A stretch of DNA of 64,000 nucleotides from Solea solea (GCF_958295425.1 NC_081149.1:8871654-8935653), one strand, 5' to 3'; positions 34,270 to 46,459 are shown, counted from the first letter of the stretch. Made by a program: numbers and translations. Notes: generated by a model not told the origin, from the sequence alone.

Positions 34270-34467
34270 AGGGCTGCAACTAACTCATATTTTCATAATT
34301 GATTCATCTGTCTTGGTTAGTTCATTATTTGGTCCAACGTCAAATGTCTTGTTTTGTCCACAAATGGTTTTAATGATTCCTTTGATTTGTCGAGCAAAGA
34401 ATCCCCCCCCCCCAAAAAAAAAACGATTATCAATATTTATTGTTTAACGTCTAATTGTCGCAGCCCT
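34270..34467 (+). mobile_element. 'gggctgcaacta' TIR element, short copy
   Basis: Starts AGGGCTGCAACTAACTCATA and ends 'ctaattgtcgcagccct', giving clear inverted termini. The interior has 'caaatgtcttgttttgtcca' + 'caaatgg', diagnostic of the family. A C10-A11 tract interrupts it at 34406-34424. Confidence 0.7.
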
Positions 34468-36151
34468 TGTGTGTTGCACTAAACTGGCACAAAAATATGT
34501 CCTTCCTCTCCTTAACTGTGTGTCTGTAGTGAAGCTAGACTATCTCCTCCCGAAAGCAAATCAAATACTGTGCTTGTCATTACCATAATATTGATGTTGC
34601 ATTGAATTCCACAATATTTAAAAAAGCATTAAAGGTGATGCTCGAGTGGGGTTAATGGCACACGTTTAATAGTCCATAAAAAAACGGAGACATCCAAGTC
34701 TACAAAATAACGATGGCCACAAATAGGATTTATTTTTTTGTCACTTTAAACAAACAAAACTCATCATTCCATTGCAGTCGATAAAATGTTCCGCTTCCCA
34801 TTCTCCCCGACTATCAGAGGGCAGCACTCTATAACCTTTTACCAAAAAGTGACAAATGATTTTACCTTAACAGACAAAAGAAAACGTCCCTGTTAGTATC
34901 TCCTGGAATTATTATAATCGAGCTCTAACCATTCGTGGAAAGTGTCAACAATGTTTTAATAGAATTTGTGATTTGGCAACTGTGCAGCTGCACTTTATAA
35001 CTGGGATTCAAACACGTCTGTGTGTTTACTGGTGTCCTCCACACCAGACATTTTTCTGAATGCAGCAGCACTGAATTTGAATTTTGAATTGAATGGACTG
35101 ACTAGTGTTCATTTTATCAGATAAGAATCATTCTGAAAACATGTCATATTTGCAGAGAACACATTTCCTGTCTTGCTCCCACTTCGTTCTCATCACCATG
35201 ACTAAACTGTTAAATGGCCGTGTGATGATGACATATACTGTATCAGGGTCGTTGCCAACAACATGTCTTGTCTGTTTTCTTCAACCATTTTAAGCGATGC
35301 TGTCGGTGTGGCTGGAGGGAGGCCAATGCAATTTTGACACTTCAACTAGATAATCTTCACAGGAATTGGTTGGATTGCTATTCATTCCCAGGAACAACAT
35401 CCCAATTACTTTGTTTCTTTACTCATTGTTGTAACAGGACATTGGAGCAGGACGCAGATTGGGATATTGGTGGACTGTTACTGTTCAAAATATAATAGCA
35501 CCTTGATTGAGATTTGTTTTCAATTTGCAATGGCTTTGAATTTAACTTACTATTTTAAAAACATTGATGTACAAAAAGTGAGGCGTTTTCATAAAGTTTT
35601 GACATTTAAATACTCATGGATAATGGTGCCATAAAATTTAAGTGACACATGTTTTACTTGACCTTCAGCTGCAATGGACACCGTAAGCACAGGATAACAC
35701 CTTTGTAGTAACAGCAATGTGGCCTCTTCTTTATTTACCCAAATCTTACAGTCACATGCTTCACAAAAAATATAAATCTTTTCTCTTCTATAATGAGCAT
35801 TAGGCTTGACTCACACGTGTGTGGTCAAGGCATCGTGTGAAAAGCTTGTTATTCAATGTGAATGGAGCCATGTCAAGCGTCACCGGACCACATTATGGGT
35901 CCGTTGCTTGGCTTTGCTAGCGTGGCATAAAACATGTTTATATGTTTATTTCAAACGCTCCTGGAGCTCACAGACAAAGTTGCTTTTCCCCATTTCTGAT
36001 GTTTTTTTGCCAGACAAAATGCACCCAATCACGTTACTATCACTTTAGCAACATTAGCAACTCCTGCTACGTAGTTAGCCATGACAGACATTGCTCTGCT
36101 AACATCCGATAGCTAGCACCAGTACCACACTTAACACACAGTTGCAACACG
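34468..36151. other. Intron, no gene seen
   Basis: AT-rich. 'atcagagggcagcac' at 34814 is a weak CTCF-like site. 35806-36130 may be old repeat DNA but could not be assigned. Confidence 0.45.
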
Positions 36152-36501
36152 TACACTATGGACAAAATAAAACAGACCATTCTACCAATAGAGACTGTAA
36201 TGATGGATTCAATTACCCGCTTTTTCAGCTATCACAGCTTCCGAAATTCTTGGAAGCCAAACCATGTCTTTGCATAGTCCTTGCTTTGTGCACTGGGGCA
36301 CAGTCGTGTTGGAATAGAAAAGGGCCTTCCTCAAACTGTTGCCACTAAGTTGGAAGCATAGAATTGTCCAGTATAACTTGCTACGCTGAAGCGTTAAGAT
36401 TGTCCTTCATTGGAGACAAGGGGCCGAGCCCAAAGCCTGGTGGAAACACCTGAATTCAATACTTAACAGGTGTAGCCAAGTACTTTTGTCCATAAAGTGT
36501 A
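36152..36501 (-). mobile_element. Internally deleted Tc1-like transposon (350 bp)
   Basis: The ends TACACTATGGACAAAATA and TTTTGTCCATAAAGTGTA form the inverted termini of Tc1-like fish elements, with TA at each edge as expected for TA-target insertion. Between them, on the minus strand, lie two pieces of transposase coding sequence (see next entry). A full element is about 1.3-1.6 kb, so more than 1 kb is missing. Confidence 0.88.
36215..36440 (-). pseudogene. Tc1-like transposase relic
   Basis: Reading down the minus strand from 36440, one frame gives GPLSPMKDNLNASA, stop, QVILDNSMLPT, stop, then WQQFEEGPFLFQHDCAPVHK, which includes the second catalytic Asp of the DDE triad (FQHD.APVH). After a junction near 36261 and a +1 frame change it continues LPRISEAVIAEKAG, matching the usual C-terminal end. 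The N-terminal DNA-binding domain, the first catalytic Asp and the DLNPIEHLW-type region with the last acidic residue are deleted. Two in-frame stops and the frameshift make it dead. Confidence 0.85.
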
Positions 36502-38397
36502 TTATTGTATCACATTTGTAAATTTGTATCTTATTACTTCATTTTCTGTGCCCTGTTCTCCTCCATCTCCATAGTTAGGTCATATTTCTGCAGTTAACTG
36601 TATTTCACTGGCCTCTGTAAGTTAGTGGCTGGTTTACTGCTTATTGGACTTTATTCTAATTGAAGACGCTGGCTAGACTGTGTCCTTGGCCCCCTGCTCA
36701 ACCTCATCAATGATGTGAACGTTCGAACTTGGGAGCGTCGCTCCCGTGGGTGAAAGGCTGAGCTATCCCTCATCATCCTACTCCCCTTTCTCCTCCTCAC
36801 CGAGCGAATTTGGGTCAGACCTTGCGTGACGGACATCCTGCCATTATCACCAGTCAGACGCACAAAAGGAAAAGGCCAAGAGCTGCAAAGTGCTGTGGGG
36901 GTGTTGGTTGGTTGGTTGAGTGGATGGAGTGCTCTACTCCCGGTTATCCCCTGCGGCGTAGAACCACGATTGCATGTTCCTACAATGGGTGTCTGCTCTT
37001 GCGTCCCCTTTGACACATTCACACCCTGCTATCATCTCTGGGAGTGAACAGAGGCATTCACACACTTAATGAGATGGCAGTAGTGAATCAAGGTTGTCTG
37101 CAGGAGGACACGAGGCACAACGGCTCGTCTTCCTTTTGCCTGTTGCATCTGGGTCTTTTTAGGGTTTAGAGAGCGCCGGACCTCATTTGTCCGACTCTAA
37201 CCGTAATAGCTTTGACTTGTCATCGCCATGTGGAGATGACAAGGGCGTGCACCCCACTCCATTTCCACGCTGTCAACAGATGACAGGGGTCGTGTTCAGA
37301 TTCAGCCTTGCCTCTTGTGTTTCCCTCTGTTCATCGCTTCACTGTCCACATCCTCATCCTTGTTTTATTCCTAAATCTGCGTCGTTCACGTTCACAAATG
37401 TGTGATGTCTCACCCTGTTCACCGCTGCCTATGTCTTTTTTCTCCGCTCAGTCATTATTAACACTCTGCACACTTCCTAATTTGTTGTGCCAGTGATGCT
37501 GAAAAAAACAGAAGAGACAAACAAAGCAAAATATCAAGACTCTCCTGTGACCTGAAGAATTAAGAGTTGATTATACCAACTTTAGCGTTTCTGGTGAAAA
37601 CACACAAAGATATTTTAGTCCTGGCAATGGCAGTAATCTGGGAATCAGATCTCGACAGTCGACAGAAAATATAGTTGCACTAGAACAACTTGATATTTTA
37701 TACTGTATTGATTTTTATTGGAGTTTTATCATTATGGAAATGTTCTTGACAGTGGTTTTGTGGAAGTGGTTTTGTTTTGTATTTAAATCTCCTACTGCTA
37801 GTTGGCTCCCGTTCCTTCCACTCTGCTGTCACTAGACAAAGAAAACTGCATATTCTTTGTGCATACAACATTGGTTTTCTTAAAATAGATTACTTTTTTT
37901 GGGGGGGAAACAGTATCCCAACATATCCTGTCACTACCCCAGATTCTTACCAGTACACAGCGCCAATAGGAATATGTTGTATTTGACACAAATTAGCCTC
38001 AAAACATCCAATATTTCACTCTTAACCCAATGCAATATTTAAACGTAATAAAAAGGCAAATTCCGTGGGTTTTTCTTTTGGGTTTGCAGAACAGAATGAT
38101 TGACAGGAACCTTAGATTTTAAGACCAGTAACATGGGGTTTGTTTGATGGCATTGTGAGTTACATGGCATGTATGTCAAATCAAAAATGGGCTCCTGAAG
38201 CAACAAAATGTAAGATTTTCTAGACGTGCTGCCTGACTTAAGAGAAACAATTTAGTTTGATCTCTGATGTGAGCATGTGTGGATCAGTGCGTGTTCCCAT
38301 TACGCACAATTGTAATGCTGCACTGAAAGTCGGTGCATTTTTATTTGTACGTGAGTGAGTGATTTGTCAGTTAAAGATGTTAATATTTTGATTTAGC
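36502..38397. other. Intron, no gene seen
   Basis: No repeat family or exon recognised. Confidence 0.5.
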
Positions 38398-38433
38398 ATT
38401 ACTTTGCTGCAGGCAAGACTGCAGCAAAGTAAT
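38398..38433. repeat. Perfect 15-bp hairpin with 6-nt loop
   Basis: Left arm ATTACTTTGCTGCAG (38398-38412), loop GCAAGA, right arm CTGCAGCAAAGTAAT (38419-38433), with no mismatch. Too short for a typical miRNA precursor. Confidence 0.95.
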
Positions 38434-38932
38434 CCAAGAAAAGAAAAAACTTTTTCTGTCAGTTCTTAATTACAAGCTCCAATCCTCGCCTCTGCAGTGA
38501 AGCTATGCAGCTTTCTCTCCCATATGGCTCTATGTGTGCAGACAGCTGAAGAGACAGAAATCTCCACCCACATCACTCATGACTTTCTGCAACAGCAGAC
38601 CTGATCACACATTTCCAGTTCTCTATTTGAATCCACCAAAATCACAGGACTTAATACTTTGATATCTAAGAATAAAGGAATCCAGTGACACTAAGTTTGT
38701 CTATGTTTCGGCCAAATATCAGTATGAATAATGTCCATCCATTTTTCAGGTTGGTGACAGCTACCACCAGGTATGGTTAGTTAGGCACTTACTTTCATGT
38801 CTTTGTGAATTATCGCAAGGATTCTCAACCCAACGACTTGAGTTGGGTTTGGACAAAAATCCAGATATCATTGTCAAGCTTGAGTTGAGTTAAGTTACTT
38901 GATAAAGTAATTTCAAGTTATTTTAGTGAGAT
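38434..38932. other. Intron, no gene seen
   Basis: Contains 'acttgagttgggttt' / 'gcttgagttgagttaagtta' short repeats at 38840-38905. Confidence 0.5.
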
Positions 38933-39596
38933 CAGTGGCGAATGCTCTTAAGACAGCAAGGGAAACTCAGCTTCCTCTAAAATGGCGTCAAATATTTTCT
39001 GTGTTGTGTTTACATTACGATACTAAATGTGTGTGAGGACGCGATAATAAGTGTGTTCAGAATCAGCTGTTTATCACGGAGGACGGAGTGTCTTATGTGC
39101 CTTCCAAATTATAACCACTCGAAGTTCAGCTTCAACTGTTCTCTATGGGATGGCACAGACTAGTTTTTTTTCACTGTGGTGAGCTCGACGGTGATTGGAC
39201 AAAATGCAGCCAAAACGTCCCTTTCATGGAAGCTCAGCTTCTCTGGGACTCAATGGAGCAGTGCGTGGGCGTGGGGCGTGGACGCTGGGCTTCTGCATGA
39301 TGATCGGAGGAACTGTCTGAAAGGCGGAACCAGTTTTTGACTGACAGGGTCGCAGAAACATACATGACAGCAGAGCCTTTTCTGCCCCAGTCCTGTGTGG
39401 ATTTTGCGAGAAGTCTGTAGACAAATAGCTGGTCGTTAGCTTGGTGGTATAGACCATTCTTGTAGCACTTGCATTTCAGTTTTACATAATAATCATATTT
39501 CCTTGTTCTAGTTGTGCATTTTATGTAAGTATTTATCTATAAATAACTGGGTCTGAAATGAGCTTCCCCTGTTCCAAAGACCAGCGACCACTACTG
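38933..39596 (+). mobile_element. 664-bp hAT-like element with 8-bp target duplication
   Basis: The 5' end is CAGTGGCGAATGCTCTTAAG and the 3' end reverse-complements to CAGTAGTGGTCGCTGGTCTT. Both continue into 'caagggaaactcag' and 'caggggaagctcat', a long imperfect TIR. Flanks agtgagat (38925-38932) and agtgagac (39597-39604) are an 8-bp duplication with one mismatch. The interior 'gtgagctcgacggtgattgg' + 'acaaaatgcagc' is familiar from a high-copy teleost repeat. No intact coding frame. Confidence 0.75.
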
Positions 39597-39604
39597 AGTG
39601 AGAC

Positions 39605-42600
39605 ATAGAGTAAAATAAGGCAAATTCAAATGCCAAAAGTCAGTGATGAGTTAAGTTTGAATAATTTATTGAAGTACAGCTTAGTACCGAGGATAACAGA
39701 GGTAAAATGAGACATGAGCAAGCCAGACGCTACCTCAGATTCTGATGAGCAGCTTGCCAGGGCTGATAGTCGCCTGTCTATGACAATGCCACGAACTGTC
39801 TCTGCAGTGGTCTGACAGTGTTGAGTTCTGATTTCTTGAATAGAGCTTAGATTGTGCATCTAATCATCTCCTTTCAATGAAAGTTTAGGAACAACAGGCA
39901 TCAAGTGTGATTAATGTCACTCTTTAACTTATGATATGTAGGAATTTATCAGTATTTAATCAGAGAGAGACCGGCTGTATGAATGTACATGTGAACAGTT
40001 AAAAAGTTGTTTTGTCGAGCTTTGAGTGCTACGATATTAACGCAGTTGTGTCGACAGTTGTCGTCAGGCCATTAACTAGCATTGAAAATGATTTTACTGT
40101 TAATTGAAATATAGATCAGGCTCTTGTTGACTGCAATCACATAATGAGATTAAACAAAAACATTTCTACAGCAGACATTTTAAGCACATTTCTAACTCCC
40201 ACATTTGCCCACTGAGTTGTTTCTATGAAACTGACTCATGCCTTGTTGCTGCTGATTGTGTTGACTGGTGACATGGGATTGAAGAGCCAAAATTAAATTG
40301 TATTGAGGGCCCTCAAAGGGCCTGGAACGGCCCCATTGAGGCGAGATCATTGCGGAAAACCCTCCAACACCCTCTGTAAAACACACAGTTAACTCCTCAC
40401 AGACAACACGGGATGAGCAGTGGTTTCATTAAAGCTTTTGTCTTCTTTTTCTCTGGAAACACGCTCCAGTTTAATATCTTGTCCTCTCTCTCTCCCCCAG
40501 CACCTCATTTGATCCTCTCTTATAAAGTATTCTGCATTTAGGTATCATCAGATACAGCAGCTCATTACCGCTGATATTTGAACTCCGTTTGATACAGACG
40601 TCTCTAACTGCAGCCAATTAAGCAGTCAATTAGTGCCTTCATTAGAGATACTGTCGGAGGTTTGGGGTTTTTTTTGCACACAGATTATCCAAGTCGACAT
40701 CAGCACAGACAAAGACCGAACAGATCGAAGTTAACTTTTATGGTTTAAGCCTCTTCTCTGGTTGTCTTATTGTCAGCAGGAAGCTGAGGTTTTCTCCAAG
40801 GACGTCCAGATCTGCACTGATGAGGCGAAGTACAACTGTTAAAACGCAGCTCGCTGAAGCTGTAAAGCCTCTTAAATAGGAAGAGCGCTCATAATTTGCC
40901 ACTCCGGATGTTTTTAATACATGGAAGCATCGGAGTGTAGAGGCCAAAGAGAGGGTTTTAAAGTGTGACATGACAGAAAAGTAAAGGTGGATTGAGGATG
41001 ACAGAGAAGGACAGTTTCCAGAAATACAGTAAATGCATGTGAAGGTAAAAGCAAGCCCGTACATAAAAGCATTAGCGCGGGCTTGTGCTATAGTTAAGAT
41101 TCCTGTCGTCATAGTAGCAGTTTGATGTAGTGGCCCTGTCCTGAATGTGATGGCTGCCAGAGTGCAGGGCAGACTTCTAAGATCCAGAGTCTCACAAATT
41201 ACTTGCTGAAAAGAGGGAGTGACAGAGTGTCGCCGTGACGGTGATGGAGCCCACAGTGCAGTACCAAGTAGCCAATAGCCGATCAATATGTCACACAGTC
41301 CTGTCCAGCTTCCTGTTAGAAGAGCTGGCCTACTCCCTCCAGATCTCCTTCAAACCTCACTGAGTCTCTGTTTTTCTCCAGTGCTGAATGCTAATTCGTC
41401 TGCAGGGTGTCAGGTTCCCATGTGCACGCTCTCTAACGGTCATTAAAAGCTGCTTAGGACTTCACAGAACACTGCACTCTATTTCCCCCCCCCCCCTCTT
41501 TCTCTCTAAATTTCATTGATGCTAATTTGGATTAAAGTCTTTTGTGCAACAGAAATCAACATTGTTAATAAACTCATTGGGATTTCTCTCAGTACACAGC
41601 CATGAGAGGCTTTGTTAGACAACACAATGTGCGACCATCCTCTCTTTACCATTTAGTGGGGTTTTGAAGGATGAACGAGTGCCTCTGTTCCCATCATAGA
41701 ACTGTGCGGTCATCGGGGACGGAGGATTGATGGATAGACCTTGAGAGGGCAGCTTCACAAAAGTGCTGATGTAGTGCAGCAGCATGATTAATGTAAAGCC
41801 CTGCCTGTATTTGTAACAGTGATGGACTTTGGTTCTTATTCCTTGGTTTTTATTGTATATATGTATATTAGGTTCCCCCTTTTCTTTATAAAGCACATCT
41901 TTTGCTCATTTATGACATAAACAATAACATCCAGGATTGTGTTAGTATTTATTTTACAGTTTATGTGGAAAACTGCAAACGCTGCGTAAAAAAAAAAATA
42001 AAAAATCACAAACTCTGTAACAAAAGAATTTAAAAAATACAATATGCAGTGTAAACACACTTTAATCTAATAGTTTGCTTATCACTTTCTCGCGAGGACT
42101 CGGGGGTGCCTAATCAGCGTTTGTATTCAAATGTACTCATTTGTATTTCCGTTCCATTTTTCATTTTCTATTAGTGTAATATTCTTTTTTTTTTTTCAAA
42201 TTTTCAAAAAGAACTCATTTACAATTAAATGTGCTGAGTCTTACTTGCAGCAGGGAATGAGGGAGCAGTTTTGCCGTTGTGCAGAGACAAGACATGGGCG
42301 CCGAGACGTCTCGGCTGTTTGTGGTGAAATGTAGTAAAAACAGATGCAAATGAGCCTTTAGCATGTTGCGCTACAGTATGGAGGAAGATGACTTTGCTGT
42401 TCTGTGAGAGCGACATACATGACCACTCTTATCTCTTTCAGACCCACTGCACCGTTGAAACGCTGTGAGTTTAATGCTCCCCTGCTTCCTCGTTCCCTCA
42501 GTGATGGATGTACGATCAAATAATGCACTTCATTTGTTCATAATTGGTATTAGCATTTTGATTGTGTTTTTCTAATTCTACTATTTTCTTGTCAGACAAT

Positions 42601-43778
42601 GACCCATGAGGCGAGGGAATTTTAGCAAACAAAAAGTGTCATACCCTTGGTTTGGAATAAGAACGAGCGGCTTCATTTGCATTGCTGTGTGCCGCTGCGG
42701 AGGACTCTGACTTAACTGAGAGGCGAAGCTGATGGGAATTTCCTTCTGTGAAAGCAGAATTAACAAACAGCACAATGGCTGACTCATTGTGGTCTTACAT
42801 TGTAGTGTTTTGAAGTGCGAATGGCCCAACATGGCTCCGCTGTCTGTTTTTGGATTCCAGGTGGACGTTAACGTTAAACTGCAGCACTCGCTCCTCTTCA
42901 TCGCTGGAGAAACTCACCCACACGATGACGAGCACTGACTGACACACATTCAACAAGCAGCAGAAACAGGGAAATTGTTTTTTCCGATCGCAGCCTTTCA
43001 GAGGGGCTGACTCATTTATGCCACGTCTAACTTTGGTCGTTCATCATAATGTGCAGGAGCCACGGCTGTGGGGGCCCAAATCACATAACACTGAGTTACA
43101 GCTGGCCCCAATAACATTGGATTACTGCAGTGTGGGTCACAGTACAGTCAACAGCACCTCAGAGAGAAACGGAGGGAAGGAACAAAACCCAAGCTGCTGT
43201 AGGCGTTGAGGAGCGTTATGGCCCCATAAAACACGAGCTAAAAGGCTCAAATGAGACCTCACATTAAGCAGATGCTACACAAACTTTCTAATGCAAAATA
43301 TGAGGAAATTGCCATAATGCAAAATAACGCAAACAAACGGTGATGGAGATCCAGCCACGCAGGGCACTGTGACCCAGGCGTTTCCCTCAAAATTGGATAT
43401 CAAACAGGTTTAACCTGCAGTAAATCAAACAGAAATTAACAAAGCAGGAGTACTGGTGATTTTCAACTAAAACTGAAATCACAAAAAAAAGTCTCATAGG
43501 CTCATGCACATGCTCCCTGGAGCATAGCACTTTCCTGTTCAGTTGGGGGCATGGCCGTGTGTTGGTCAGAAGAGACAACAAAGAAGATGGTCACCATGGA
43601 AACTTGCCTGAGGTCATGGGAGGAGGTCTGCCGGGTTACTGCACATGTACAACCCTTTGCTGAAAGAATACAAGGAAAAATACATGTGAGGGGGACTCCT
43701 GGTGAGAAATGTATATTAGATCAAATATGCATGAATGGAACACTAGACAGACACAGGCCCTTATGGCGTGTGTTCACA
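39605..43778. other. Intron, no gene seen
   Basis: Includes a C13-type tract at about 41486-41498, T-rich DNA at 42186-42197 and a homeodomain-motif cluster at 40535-40655. The 182-codon minus-strand frame at 40738-41286 shows no domain. Confidence 0.5.
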
Positions 43779-44162
43779 GAGTTTCGGTTCGGTACGGTGT
43801 GTTTCCATCAGGAATAGTACCAAAATTACCAGCCCCAACCGTTCAATTTTTTTAGGTTCCCCTCCCTTGGGGTACCAGAGTAATGGTACAGTATAGGTGG
43901 AGCTAGACCCACGACAGAGAGCTTATTAGGCAACAGAAAAGCCACCATGTATTCTTCTTCAGCCCACAGCCTATTCTCATACAAAGACTAACATCTTGTT
44001 GAAACAAACAGCCACAAACTGAGTTTGCTGGATGTCCTCCATTGTTGTCCGTTGTGTCACTGATCGTTGTTGGCGCACCGGCACAACGCCGCGCTACGTC
44101 TCTCGCTGACACAGCCACCGCAACCGCACTGTACCAAACCAAACTGCACCATGACGGAAACG
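43779..44162. mobile_element. Non-autonomous TIR element, 'gtttccatca' type
   Basis: The 5' 'gtgtttccatcaggaatagt' and the 3' 'gcaccatgacggaaac' (reverse complement gtttccgtcatggtgc) give matching termini. Both are followed inward by 'ggtacc' / 'tggtac' motifs and 'tacagtataggtggagctag'. This resembles a known teleost MITE family. Exact outer limits are uncertain because 'cggttcggtacggtgt' at 43784 may belong to it. Confidence 0.5.
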
Positions 44163-44701
44163 CGCTATTATTATAGGTATGAATGGAACCACAGGGAACT
44201 TATGCGCATGTGGAGATGGGAAGCAGCACTGCACGGACTCAGAGCGCAGTAAGACCATTAAAGGGGGTAGAGAGCCAGAAAAGTCAGGGAGAGAGCAAAC
44301 AGAGAGAAAGAGGGTAAAAACAAATGACAGGTGTGCTCCACTACTATGGCCACTCGCAATAAGGAGAGATAAAAAAAAACAGACTTGTGTAAAATATAGG
44401 AGACGGACGAGAAGGCAGTAAAATGTGGGGTACTAGTACCACAAGAAGTGAATGCTGAAGGAGTCCACTTAAGAGTGTTGCAGAGTTTATACGGCGATGC
44501 CCAAGGCTGTAATAAATGTGCTGTGTTGTGTGTGTGGAAAGAGGGAAAATGTCACCAAAGGTTGTTAAGGGTGGTAGATGTTCATTCTCTTGCTCTGTCT
44601 TCCATTGAGACTCAAAGGAGGTCAAAAGTCTTGAAGCACTCTCTCTCTCTCTCTGAGTTTCTTCTGATTCTGTGTGATGCCCTCACTCACTGTCACTTCA
44701 G
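44163..44701. other. Intron, no gene seen
   Basis: Purine-rich at 44265-44320. A CT tract (44640-44655) precedes a possible acceptor at 44701. Confidence 0.45.
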
Positions 44702-44773
44702 AGACTCGGGGGTCACGCAGAGCTGCAGTGTTTCCACACCGCTCACGCCGTCGACATCGGGCGCAGACCTAAG
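44702..44773 (+). other. Candidate 72-nt exon, unidentified
   Basis: The acceptor (ccctcactcactgtcacttcag, ending 44701) and donor (CCTAAG|GTCAGG) are reasonable, and the segment is CpG- and GC3-rich unlike its surroundings. Frame 1 reads RLGGHAELQCFHTAHAVDIG; frame 2 reads DSGVTQSCSVSTPLTPSTSG. A longer version ending at a GTGAGT at 44849 keeps frame 1 open. In the srcin1 exon 1 phase it would hit a stop (TAA 44770-44772), so it would be a poison exon there. Confidence 0.2.
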
Positions 44774-45930
44774 GTCAGGCCGAGGATCGTCAAACGCATA
44801 ACTTCGTCTCCTCTCACACCGCTCTGTCTCCATGATTCAAATCTTTGGTGAGTGCGTCAGAGAGATTACCTAACTGATACTCAAGTGTCCCTGAAATGAG
44901 GCATTCTGAAGAGCCCTGCCGATCCATTACTGTTAGCGTCATGATTAGCTTGCAGCCATTTAATCAGCAAATCCCTCCGTCGTCTCTTTCCCCGTGCAGT
45001 TTTGTAAAAACTCATACTCCATTTCGTCAGTTTCTGTGTTTTCTAAGTCCAGTCTTTATCGGCTCAACGTTCTTTCCTTAAGCTTCCTCTTATCTGAGGC
45101 ATAACTCCTCCCAGCGGGGGAACGGAGTTGTCCTGTGTGGCCAAGCCTGCGTATAATAAGACAGATGTGTCCTCTTTATCCACCCTCTCACACGGAGATA
45201 TCAGCTTCGTCCAGCGTCCACCAAGTCTTTGTTATCTCAGCACTGGACAGACTGTTTGTGTGATGCAGAAAGAAAAGAGAAAGATCTGGTCCAAAAGGTC
45301 ACATCCCATGTTCCTCAAGCTGTCACTACAGTCTCTCAATCTCTATTTCTGTCTCTTTTTCTGTGTGTGTGTGTGTTTTGCAGCAGTCACACTGCAGCAT
45401 TAATTAGCTGCTGTTGTGGAAGTAATTAGGCAGCCAGCCTATTTTCACCTACTTAACCTCTAGCTTGACACAAATTCACCTCACACAGGGAGGATACTGT
45501 GCATCTCTTTGACTTGGGTGTAGAGTGCGGCTTGGGCTGCATTTTTCTCTCTGAACCCAAACCAAGCCTGAGAGAATATTGACTGAACTCGACCCAAACC
45601 CGACTCACGGTCCTGTAGTTTTTGTCCGACCCTGGCACTCGACGCAGCCTTTTATTTATAGTTACCTCAAATGACATAAGATATAATTTCATACAGGAGG
45701 AATACACACAAGTTACACACCGTATGAGTTATCAGCAGCACTTAGGGGTGTAATCAAATCTCACTCAGTTCTTCTTCATTAACTCTTGTTGAGCTGTAAC
45801 TGCTGATAACTACTAACAACCGTTGTGTTGTATTTTGAGTGGTCGTGGAGGTAAACGATAGCATCCACTGTAGATGGCTGCACTAGGTTAATCATTTTTG
45901 TCTCGTTATGACATCTTTTTACTTGTCTAT
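44774..45930. other. Intron, no gene seen
   Basis: Contains a short GT run at 45362-45376 and a TAATTAG/TAATTAGG cluster at 45395-45432. Confidence 0.5.
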
Positions 45931-46208
45931 GAGGGCCAGAATTGATAATGTGAATATTTTGTGGGGGCCAATGGTCTCTCAGACCTTTTTTCTAACAGTA
46001 AACATCACATACAAATGCACTATTTCATAACTACATTTTCATTGTCACAATTTTCGTTTTTGAATGGCAATGTAACCAAATCTAAGCCATTCAGGAGTGA
46101 AAGATGAAAAAAATGTGCGACAGGTGGGCCATAAATAATACATTATATAGAACCGGAGCTGCGGGCGGTACAAACATCAGACTGAGGGCCGTGATTTGGA
46201 CAGGCCTG
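45931..46208. mobile_element. hAT-like repeat remnant, 'caggcctgtccaa' type
   Basis: The 3' end 'gggccgtgatttggacaggc' + 'ctg' reverse-complements to CAGGCCTGTCCAAATCACGG, a hAT-type terminus. The 5' part 'gagggccagaattgataatg' + 'tgggggccaatgg' fits the 'gggccaca' theme of such repeats. The 5' terminus is lost. Confidence 0.45.
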
Positions 46209-46240
46209 GTTTACATCATATTTTTAGTAAAGCAATTTAA

Positions 46241-46256
46241 GAAAAAAAAAAAAAAA
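46241..46256 (+). repeat. Poly-A tract
   Basis: Sixteen consecutive A residues. Confidence 0.9.
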
Positions 46257-46425
46257 AGCTTTTTCATTAAGACATTTTAAAATGACCATGGCTTGGGTCA
46301 GGTATCCATGCTCTACTCCAATGCTGCCTTCACTCCACCTGAATTAAGTACAGTACTAAGAATTTGTGAGAACAATCTGATCTCCAAACTCAGTTTACAA
46401 GAAGGCTTGCACCAGATCTTAAAGA

Positions 46426-46426
<1 letters not shown>

Positions 46427-46457
<31 letters not shown>
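46427..46457 (+). repeat. (AC)n microsatellite
   Basis: About 15 perfect AC units. Confidence 0.97.

Positions 46458-46459
<2 letters not shown>

Noticed and set aside
38398..38433. microRNA precursor
   Set aside because: A 15-bp stem with a 6-nt loop is too short, and flanking bases do not extend the pairing.
40738..41286. 182-codon open frame on the minus strand
   Set aside because: No conserved motif, and its composition resembles reverse-complemented intron sequence.
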